A stretch of 6,330 nt of DNA. It comes from Candidatus Thorarchaeota archaeon. GTDB lineage: Archaea; Asgardarchaeota; Thorarchaeia; Thorarchaeales; Thorarchaeaceae. Both the position numbers and the translations under genes were made by a program. Below the pieces are notes generated by a model. It ran no database searches. It had not been told where the DNA came from and was given only the letters and a program-made list of their open reading frames with translations. The DNA is taken from positions 1 to 6,330 of the forward strand of contig JAEORI010000035.1 in NCBI GenBank assembly GCA_016840965.1, written 5' to 3'. Positions 1 to 4,983 of this stretch are shown here, piece by piece. Positions within the stretch are counted from its first letter, which is position 1. Each line of letters starts with the position of its first letter.

Positions 1-2
1 AA

Positions 3-917
3 CGCGGAATGTGGCCTGAGCAATTGAATATGGCTAAGGATACACTCCTAAAGAGCTTCAACATTCAAGGGCAAGCTCAGATGGACCGTATTGAGGGATG
101 GTCATACTGGACACCAAATGAGGATGACCTTTTAGATAAACAAGGAGCACCTGCAAAGACTGCATTCTTCTTTGGTTGTGCATCATCATTCAGAGGTGTT
201 TCAATCCAAGCGACTATTGCTACCACTCTAGTGATGGATAAAATTGGTGAAGACTATACGGTCTTGGGTGAACAGGAATACTGTTGTGGAGCTCCTATGA
301 TCATGACTGGGGATTTTGAAACAGCAAGAGCCCTTGCTGAACATAACATAGAAGCTTACAAAAAACTAGGAGTAGAAAGGATCGTTACAAACTGTCCTGG
401 TTGTTACAAAATGTGGGCTCATGAGTATCATGAGTTTCTTGGTATTGAACATGGATTTGAGATTCTATATGGCGCACAGTATTTTGCCGACCTTTTGGAC
501 AGCGGGAAACTTAATGAGATGAGCAACCCACTTGATATCACAGTTACATTCCATGATGGATGTGATGCTGGTAGAAACGCGGGATTCTATGAAGAACCGA
601 GAAAGGTCTTAGAATATCTGCCAGGAGTTACCTTTGAAGAACTCCCGCACAATAAGGCAAACTGCTACTGCTGTGGTTCTGGCGGTGTTCTCAGAGCTAT
701 CGATGCAGATTTTGCTTTACAGATTAATCGGTTAAAAGTAGAAGATATTGAAGCAACCAATGCAAATGTAGTCGCGTCGGCATGTCCTTCATGCGTTGAT
801 TTCATGCATGATCAATTACCACAAGCAGGTTCAAGTAAGACCGTCAAGGACTTAGCGGTTCTGGTCGCTGAATCAATGGGTTTGACCTGGGATGGATTAG
901 ACGAAATATATGGATGA
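3..917 (+). CDS. HdrD/GlpC-like iron-sulfur protein with two CCG domains (5' partial)
   Basis: Seen: a frame open to the left edge that ends in TGA at 915-917. Counting from the Met at position 9, it holds two complete cysteine-rich CCG domains. The first has C57, C92-C93-G94 and C129-P-G-C132. The second has C185, C221-C222-G223 and C259-P-S-C262. Family knowledge: such pairs ligate the unusual 4Fe-4S clusters of heterodisulfide reductase HdrB/HdrD, GlpC, LutA and thiol:fumarate reductase, which move electrons between thiols or ferredoxin and quinones or other carriers in the cytoplasm or at the membrane face. Inference: the Met at 9 is probably internal, because the roughly 50 residues before C57 resemble the linker that follows an N-terminal ferredoxin domain in HdrD-type proteins, and no ribosome site precedes it. 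The N-terminal domain would then lie outside the window. Its stop overlaps the next start by 4 nt (ATGA), so the two are probably co-translated. The exact partner and substrate cannot be told. Confidence 0.88.
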   Translation, partial: RGMWPEQLNMAKDTLLKSFNIQGQAQMDRIEGWSYWTPNEDDLLDKQGAPAKTAFFFGCASSFRGVSIQATIATTLVMDKIGEDYTVLGEQEYCCGAPMIMTGDFETARALAEHNIEAYKKLGVERIVTNCPGCYKMWAHEYHEFLGIEHGFEILYGAQYFADLLDSGKLNEMSNPLDITVTFHDGCDAGRNAGFYEEPRKVLEYLPGVTFEELPHNKANCYCCGSGGVLRAIDADFALQINRLKVEDIEATNANVVASACPSCVDFMHDQLPQAGSSKTVKDLAVLVAESMGLTWDGLDEIYG

Positions 918-2248
918 CCAATGAAAATCCATATTTCCATCAGGTTTCGGTATGTAAATATATCACCGTGCAAAGCTACAAAAAGATGAATGCTGTTTCC
1001 AAAACCAAAAATCGGAATCAGAGAAAGTGGATTTACGAAGAAATTGTAGATAGAATACCTCCATTTAGCTGGTTGCCGCCAACATGGGATGTTATTGCAC
1101 AGCTATTTCTAGTAGAAGCAATAGGTGTATTTGCATTCATCTATTTCCAGATGCCAATTGAATCTGTGATTCTTGGTTCAATGACTATTCTTTACACAGT
1201 TGTTTGGTCAGCAGGTTGTCTATATATCATACCTTCAATGCGTCGACTCAGAAATCCAACCAATGAACAAGAACTCCGTGTGCTAAAGGAATACAAGGAA
1301 GACCTACTTCTAAAAAGAAGGAATGAGCTGTCAGTTGGAATCCTCTGTTTTATTGGAGTTATTGGATTCTCTATACGGGAACCAGAATTTCTTCAACATT
1401 TCTTAGGTCCTGGATTTGGTAATCCACTATTGTTCATTCTTGTCCTTGTTCTTGCATGGGATGTAAGTTATAGACTGGGACTTTCATTTGTAACCACACT
1501 ATTCGCTACTCGTAGGTCAATAGGACTAAGCTTTGCGGCAAGAAGGAGAAGAGGATTACAATACACAGCTTATTCAGAAATACGCACACTCAAATTCTTG
1601 GATTCGGTCAATCTCTATTGGGGAGCGTCAGCAGCACTGCTCATTCCAGTTGCTGCTCACTCATCAGTTCTACTTATTGGTCTTCTAGTATATCTTGCAT
1701 CCATTTTTGGGTTTTCATTCATAAGTTTCTTAGCAATGGAAACTGTGCCTTGGTTCCCTCCAGATGTTGAGAGCATTCTTTTCAATGAGAGATTTGCGTA
1801 TGTGGGATTATGCTCAGCCGGTCAATCACATGTGACCCCCGTAATTTTGGTCTATGATGGCAAATATATCTACATAGGAATATCAGTTGCATCCGCGAAG
1901 TATAGAATAGTTAGAAAGAATCCAAAGGTTGCCATTCTCGTTGACATGAGAGATTCCACTAATCCGATGCGGAATAGAGCGGTAATGATAAGGGGAAAAG
2001 CATTAGTCCTGGGAGAAATCACCCCAATGGGTATTCTTAGAATGTACATCTATGGGATTTGGATGTTTAGAGTTCGTTCTTTATTCGCAAAGAAATATCC
2101 TCGATACATGAAATATTATGAAACGAAGGTTGATGATCTTCCTTTGGCGTGGCAAAACAAGCCCTTCATCTCAAGGGTCATGGTTCGTATTGAACCCGAG
2201 CGTATCACATATTGGAGAGAGGCAAAACCAAGAGTATTGAGAGTGTGA
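914..2248 (+). CDS. Six-helix membrane protein with C-terminal split-barrel (PNPOx/F420-type) flavin-binding-like domain
   Basis: Seen: 444 residues in two parts. Hydrophobic segments lie at about 59-80, 84-106, 138-154, 170-196, 232-249 and 251-273. Basic loops follow helices 2 and 4 and the N-terminus is basic, giving six helices with both termini in the cytoplasm. Residues about 280-440 carry split-barrel hallmarks: a strand with FAYVGL, SHVTPV (305-310), K329 then NPKVAILVD (336-344), RNRAVMIRGKA (353-363), and a closing IEP..I.YW near 426-434. Family knowledge: this fold binds FMN, F420 or haem, and includes pyridoxamine-phosphate-oxidase-like proteins and F420H2-dependent quinone reductases. 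The domain is usually a soluble protein of 120-200 residues, so the membrane anchor is odd. I do not recognise the membrane half as a named family. Inference: a membrane-tethered oxidoreductase. The start is uncertain: ATG 914 gives the 4-nt overlap with the previous gene, but ATG 986 (residue 25) has a TATA-like box about 27 nt upstream. Confidence 0.85.
   Translation: MTNENPYFHQVSVCKYITVQSYKKMNAVSKTKNRNQRKWIYEEIVDRIPPFSWLPPTWDVIAQLFLVEAIGVFAFIYFQMPIESVILGSMTILYTVVWSAGCLYIIPSMRRLRNPTNEQELRVLKEYKEDLLLKRRNELSVGILCFIGVIGFSIREPEFLQHFLGPGFGNPLLFILVLVLAWDVSYRLGLSFVTTLFATRRSIGLSFAARRRRGLQYTAYSEIRTLKFLDSVNLYWGASAALLIPVAAHSSVLLIGLLVYLASIFGFSFISFLAMETVPWFPPDVESILFNERFAYVGLCSAGQSHVTPVILVYDGKYIYIGISVASAKYRIVRKNPKVAILVDMRDSTNPMRNRAVMIRGKALVLGEITPMGILRMYIYGIWMFRVRSLFAKKYPRYMKYYETKVDDLPLAWQNKPFISRVMVRIEPERITYWREAKPRVLRV
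955..963 (+). promoter_or_regulatory. Candidate internal TATA box for the membrane split-barrel gene
   Basis: TAAATATAT is centred about 27 nt before the in-frame ATG at 986. That is the spacing expected of an archaeal TATA box if the transcript were leaderless and began at that ATG. No Shine-Dalgarno sequence precedes either candidate start. The box lies inside the longer reading frame in AT-rich DNA, so chance is a real alternative. Confidence 0.2.
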
Positions 2249-2252
2249 TGAA

Positions 2253-2738
2253 TTGTTTCTAACAAAACCCCAAAAGTCATTTACATCCAAACTGAAGGTA
2301 ATTCCACTAGAGGCTCTTGAAATTCTTCGAAATGGATTCTTTGCATACTTGGGGACAACAGAACCAGGATGTGACCCACACTTAACAGTGATGTTCTACA
2401 TTTGGGATGATAATTCTAAATCCGTCTACTTAGTATCAACCAAAACGAGCCGAAAGGTCGGAAATATCCGTCACAATACACGTGTTTGTGTCACAGTTGA
2501 TGAAAGAAACCCAATTTCTCCAGCGCGAAATTCGGGTGTCATGATTCAGGGGCGTGCAAAATTGATAGAGATGGAAATAGCGGACAACATAGTAATGGTC
2601 AACTTCTTGAGTAAATACATGCATTTTCTTGGGCCTGGATATCCAATGGGCTCTAGAATTGCTATCCAAGTTCGTCCCCAAAAAATCTCGTTTTGGAAAG
2701 GGGCTAAGTTCTATAAATGGGAGAGGCCAAAAGAATAA
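2253..2738 (+). CDS. Small soluble split-barrel (PNPOx-like) flavin/F420-binding family protein
   Basis: Seen: 161 residues with no membrane segment, covering a whole split-barrel domain. Marks are FFAYLGT (29-35), PHLTVMFY (42-49), STKTSRKVGNIRHN (62-75) with the Lys-Asn-Ile-Arg type phosphate-binding strand, VCVTVDER (78-85), GVMIQGRA (95-102) and a closing RPQKISFWKGAK (141-152). It shares NP..RN..VMI.G.A and the W..AK ending with the C-terminal domain of the preceding gene, so the two look like tandem paralogues. Family knowledge: these proteins dimerise and bind FMN, F420 or sometimes haem between subunits. Which cofactor applies here is not readable. The start is odd. The only usable codon in frame is TTG 2253, four bases after the upstream stop. 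An ATG at 2248 overlaps that stop but is out of frame and closes after four codons. Inference: cytoplasmic partner or paralogue of the membrane protein, same transcript. Confidence 0.85.
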   Translation: MFLTKPQKSFTSKLKVIPLEALEILRNGFFAYLGTTEPGCDPHLTVMFYIWDDNSKSVYLVSTKTSRKVGNIRHNTRVCVTVDERNPISPARNSGVMIQGRAKLIEMEIADNIVMVNFLSKYMHFLGPGYPMGSRIAIQVRPQKISFWKGAKFYKWERPKE

Positions 2739-2750
2739 CTCCTGTAGAAT

Positions 2751-3815
2751 CTATCTCAAAGGTTGTGATGCAGCCTTTGCTTTCCTAGCTGTCATTATGT
2801 AGAAGACAATCGATATTATTGTACAAGGGCAAGCTAAAATTATGACATAAATTGATGGTAATCCTAGTCCTAATAATAAGTAGGAGAGTGCAAGAAAAAG
2901 CCCTGTAAATAGATGATTAAAGACAGTAGATGCATATGCAGGAATCAACATAAGATGGTGATCATAATGAGTCAACGCATATTGAGAACCCATGACTGCG
3001 GCAGGAATTGTTGCCAAACCAAGAAGAGTATACCAGCTTGTCAGGTTGAAGATAATAGGGATAAGTATTGAAAGATACACTGATGCCATTAGAACCACAT
3101 AGCCCTTTCCAGCACGTTCACGACCCATGCGAACAACGATTGTCCTTTTTCCAGCATCACGGTCAGCGTCATGATCAGGAAACTCATTGATATACAAAAC
3201 AGCTGTTATGAGGATAGCAATCGGAAGAGAGGGAAATACTGCTTCCCATGCTAAAACTTGAGTCTGTACAAAATAGGCTCCAAGAGTCATAAGCACTCCG
3301 AAATTTAATCCAATGAAAACTTCACCATATCCCCGACTAACAAAGCGAAATGGTGGAGCCGTATAGAAGAAACCAGAACCGATGCCAATGATGCCAAGTA
3401 TCAGCACTTCGATTCCTCTTGTATAAGCAAGGTACAAGCCAATTCCACCACCAAGTACAAAGAAGATTATAGCTTCAGCAAAGACCTCCCTTGGTGACAT
3501 CCAACCACGCTGAATCATTCTACTTCCACCAGTGAAAGGACGTACAAACTCAACATTCATGTCATCAGTGCCGCTCTGATGGTCATAGTAATCATTGGCG
3601 ATATTAGAACCAATGTGGACGAAAATTCCTGCAATCAGTGTCAGTAGAAAGAAATCAGGGAGAAATACTCCAGAAGAAGCCCAGGCTACGCAAGTTCCAA
3701 GAATAACAGGTACAATAGCTCCAGTGAGAAACGGGGCTCTCATCTCTGCAAGCCAAATCCGCATTTTAGATGGTTTGGTAAGAGATGTTTCATTGTTAGA
3801 TTTCATAGAATTCAC
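2751..3815 (-). CDS. MenA-like UbiA-family membrane prenyltransferase
   Basis: Seen: 354 residues, mostly hydrophobic, with nine or ten membrane helices. The first Asp motif is NDYYDHQSGTD (74-84), followed by FTGGSRMIQRG (94-104). Then comes FYTAPPFRF...RGYGE (150-165). The second Asp motif is NEFPDHDADRDAGKRT (210-225). Family knowledge: the two Asp motifs hold Mg2+ and the prenyl diphosphate, and the enzyme transfers the chain to an aromatic acceptor in the membrane. The TGG segment, the YTAPP/GYGE segment and the AGKRT ending resemble MenA (1,4-dihydroxy-2-naphthoate prenyltransferase) more than archaeal DGGGP synthase, which usually shows NDYFDYEID and NRP.PSG. Inference: menaquinone-type quinone synthesis. 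Another UbiA acceptor remains possible, since no other men or mqn gene is visible. The start is GTG 3815, backed by a strong ribosome site 5 nt upstream; ATG at residue 4 is the alternative. It is divergent from the polyprenyl synthase. Confidence 0.9.
   Translation of the reverse strand: MNSMKSNNETSLTKPSKMRIWLAEMRAPFLTGAIVPVILGTCVAWASSGVFLPDFFLLTLIAGIFVHIGSNIANDYYDHQSGTDDMNVEFVRPFTGGSRMIQRGWMSPREVFAEAIIFFVLGGGIGLYLAYTRGIEVLILGIIGIGSGFFYTAPPFRFVSRGYGEVFIGLNFGVLMTLGAYFVQTQVLAWEAVFPSLPIAILITAVLYINEFPDHDADRDAGKRTIVVRMGRERAGKGYVVLMASVYLSILIPIIFNLTSWYTLLGLATIPAAVMGSQYALTHYDHHLMLIPAYASTVFNHLFTGLFLALSYLLLGLGLPSIYVIILACPCTIISIVFYIMTARKAKAASQPLR
2758..2789 (+). terminator. Candidate terminator hairpin for the plus-strand operon
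   Basis: AAAGGTTG at 2758-2765 and CAGCCTTT at 2771-2778 can pair over 8 bp, one of them a G-U wobble, with a 5-nt loop. The stem is followed by T-rich DNA (TGCTTTCCT). The stem starts 20 nt after the stop of the small split-barrel gene. In the opposite-strand RNA the wobble becomes a C-A mismatch, so the hairpin favours plus-strand transcripts. It lies inside the 3' end of the converging prenyltransferase gene. The T tract is short and interrupted. Confidence 0.3.
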
Positions 3816-3820
3816 CAGAC

Positions 3821-3829
3821 GATCACTTC
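3821..3829 (-). promoter_or_regulatory. Strong Shine-Dalgarno site that fixes the GTG start of the prenyltransferase
   Basis: The minus strand reads GAAGTGATC, which matches 8 of 9 bases of the archaeal GAGGTGATC ribosome-binding consensus. It ends 5 nt before the GTG at 3815. The in-frame ATG at 3806 would leave 14 nt, which is too far, so GTG is preferred. Confidence 0.6.
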
Positions 3830-3841
3830 ACAATTTCTCAT

Positions 3842-3864
3842 GAAGAAAAGGCTTACCTTTCTTC
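3842..3864. repeat. Bulged inverted repeat in the divergent promoter region
   Basis: GAAGAAAAGG (3842-3851) and CCTTTCTTC (3856-3864) are reverse complements except for one extra A, giving a 9-bp stem with a single bulged A and a CTTA loop. It lies 27-49 nt upstream of the prenyltransferase GTG. If the TATA-like box at 3870-3880 drives that gene, the repeat falls at the transcript start or in the 5' leader, where it could be an operator or a leader hairpin. The arms are purine/pyrimidine-biased, which raises the chance of coincidence. Confidence 0.4.
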
Positions 3865-3869
3865 CAAAG

Positions 3870-3880
3870 TTTACAATAAG
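3870..3880. promoter_or_regulatory. Candidate TATA-like box in the divergent intergenic region
   Basis: TTTACAATAAG is the best TATA-like stretch between the divergent genes, and its other strand reads CTTATTGTAAA. On the plus strand it follows CCAAAG, a purine-rich stretch like a BRE, and would place transcription start near 3901, inside the direct repeats before the synthase. On the minus strand it would start transcription near 3849 and leave a leader of about 33 nt before the prenyltransferase GTG. It could serve either or both genes. The match to the archaeal consensus is only partial. Confidence 0.3.
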
Positions 3881-3895
3881 AAAGACAATGGCTTT

Positions 3896-3928
3896 AAGGT
3901 GCTTAGGAATTGAAACAAGGTGCTTAGG
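3896..3928. repeat. Perfect 12-bp direct repeat at 21-bp spacing upstream of the polyprenyl synthase
   Basis: AAGGTGCTTAGG occurs at 3896-3907 and again, without mismatch, at 3917-3928. The copies start 21 bp apart, two turns of B-DNA, so a protein bound to both would meet the same face of the helix. The second copy ends within the ribosome site of the synthase. The arrangement suggests tandem operator sites or a local duplication. I saw no third full copy in the window. Confidence 0.65.
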
Positions 3929-3930
3929 TG
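3926..3930 (+). promoter_or_regulatory. Shine-Dalgarno site for the polyprenyl synthase ATG
   Basis: AGGTG ends 9 nt before ATG 3940. Aligned on the full AGGTGATC consensus, this gives nearly the same spacing as the strong site of the divergent prenyltransferase. The alternative GTG 3928 has AGGTG at 3918-3922, leaving only 5 nt, so ATG 3940 is preferred. Confidence 0.45.
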
Positions 3931-3939
3931 TATTATCTA

Positions 3940-4983
3940 ATGACAGAGCGACCCTTTGTTCACCCTGGTGATGAACCACAGTCAGGTGAAACTACATCAA
4001 ACCTACCTAACACAGCGGGCTTAATTGAGAATGAGAAAATTCGAACCCGCATAAATCTCATCAATGAAGAAATCAAACGCTGTTTATTAGATGAGGATGG
4101 TGAACCAGCCTTACTCTATGAAACCACTAGGCACTTGATTCTTGCTGGTGGGAAAAGGCTTAGGTCTCTATTGTTGATTCTATGTTGCGAAGCTGTAGGC
4201 GGTAAAGTTGTGGATGCACTACCATTTGCAGTCGCTACTGAATTTGTTCAAACAGCTAGTCTAATCCATGATGATATCGTCGATGAAGACTCGATGCGAC
4301 GGGGAGTTGAAACGACTCACATGAAGTATGGAGGAAAGATGGCAATTATAGCAGGAGACCTCCTTGTGGCTTTAGCTATTAAGCTAATAGGAGAAAGGTC
4401 CACACCAGAGCTGTTAACTTATGTAGCTGCAGGTGGAATCAGGATGTGTGAAGGAGAAGCTTCAGATCTCCTCATGAGTCAGAATAAAGTGCAATCGTAT
4501 ACGACAGCAGCCGCTCTCGAAATCATAAGAATGAAGACTGTGTCATTTATGACCTCAGCAGCAAAGGTTGGTGCCATGCTTGGGAAAGCTGATGAGTTGC
4601 AGTTAGAAGCCTTGATCAAGTATTCAGAGATGCTTGGATTTTCATTTCAAATCCGTGATGATATCTTGGATATAGTTTCGACACAAAATGGAACAGGTAA
4701 AACAATGCAATCGGATTTACGAGGCAGTAGAAGTAATTTTGTCCTCGCTCATGCGCTCGAGAGCTGTTCCCTAATCCAGAAGGAAGAGTTCGTTAAGAGG
4801 CTGAATGAAGGGGATGTTGAATATGCAATTGAAAGAATAAATGAATACAAGTCAGTGGAGTATTCTACTGAGGTAGCAAGGAACTACATGCTAGAAGCAA
4901 AAGAAGCTATTCGCGGGTTTGACTTTGTTAATGAAGAACTTCTTCTTCTTCTCGCAGATTTTGCCATGAATAGATTTTTCTAA
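3940..4983 (+). CDS. trans-Polyprenyl diphosphate synthase (GGPP or longer chain)
   Basis: Seen: 347 residues from ATG 3940. In order: GGKRLR (70-75), the first Asp-rich motif HDDIVDED with D111, D112 and D115, MRRG (119-122), AGDLLVALA, MKT (198-200), and the second Asp-rich motif FQIRDDILDI with D240, D241 and D244. Family knowledge: soluble, all-helical enzymes that use three Mg2+ ions to condense isopentenyl diphosphate with allylic diphosphates. Chain length is gated by residues just before the first Asp motif. Here position -5 is Ala106 and -4 is Ser107 (QTASLIHDD), as in long-chain quinone-tail synthases, whereas archaeal FPP/GGPP synthases usually carry an aromatic at -5. Inference: product longer than C20 is likely, though not certain. 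Odd: the usual GK.T segment after the second motif is replaced by GSRSN (262-266). The roughly 30-residue N-terminus looks unstructured. It is divergent from the MenA-like gene and converges on the reductase gene with no spacer. Confidence 0.9.
   Translation: MTERPFVHPGDEPQSGETTSNLPNTAGLIENEKIRTRINLINEEIKRCLLDEDGEPALLYETTRHLILAGGKRLRSLLLILCCEAVGGKVVDALPFAVATEFVQTASLIHDDIVDEDSMRRGVETTHMKYGGKMAIIAGDLLVALAIKLIGERSTPELLTYVAAGGIRMCEGEASDLLMSQNKVQSYTTAAALEIIRMKTVSFMTSAAKVGAMLGKADELQLEALIKYSEMLGFSFQIRDDILDIVSTQNGTGKTMQSDLRGSRSNFVLAHALESCSLIQKEEFVKRLNEGDVEYAIERINEYKSVEYSTEVARNYMLEAKEAIRGFDFVNEELLLLLADFAMNRFF

Noticed and set aside
2436..2681. Minus-strand open frame of 81 codons inside the small split-barrel gene
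   Set aside because: It lies fully within a well-supported domain gene on the other strand, shows no recognisable motif and has no ribosome site that I can see.
2676..2738. T-rich stretches on the minus strand downstream of the prenyltransferase stop
   Set aside because: Runs such as TTATTCTTTT and T6 could end an archaeal transcript, but they lie within another gene's coding sequence and are common in AT-rich DNA, so I did not annotate them.
3595..3843. Plus-strand open frame of 82 codons opposite the prenyltransferase N-terminus
   Set aside because: It is antisense to a gene with strong UbiA motifs, and its product has no family-like features.
4933..4951. CTT triplet run with a GAAGAA/TTCTTC palindrome near the synthase 3' end
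   Set aside because: It encodes a run of Leu in a normal C-terminal helix; the palindrome follows from the adjacent Glu-Glu and Leu codons, so no extra function is needed.
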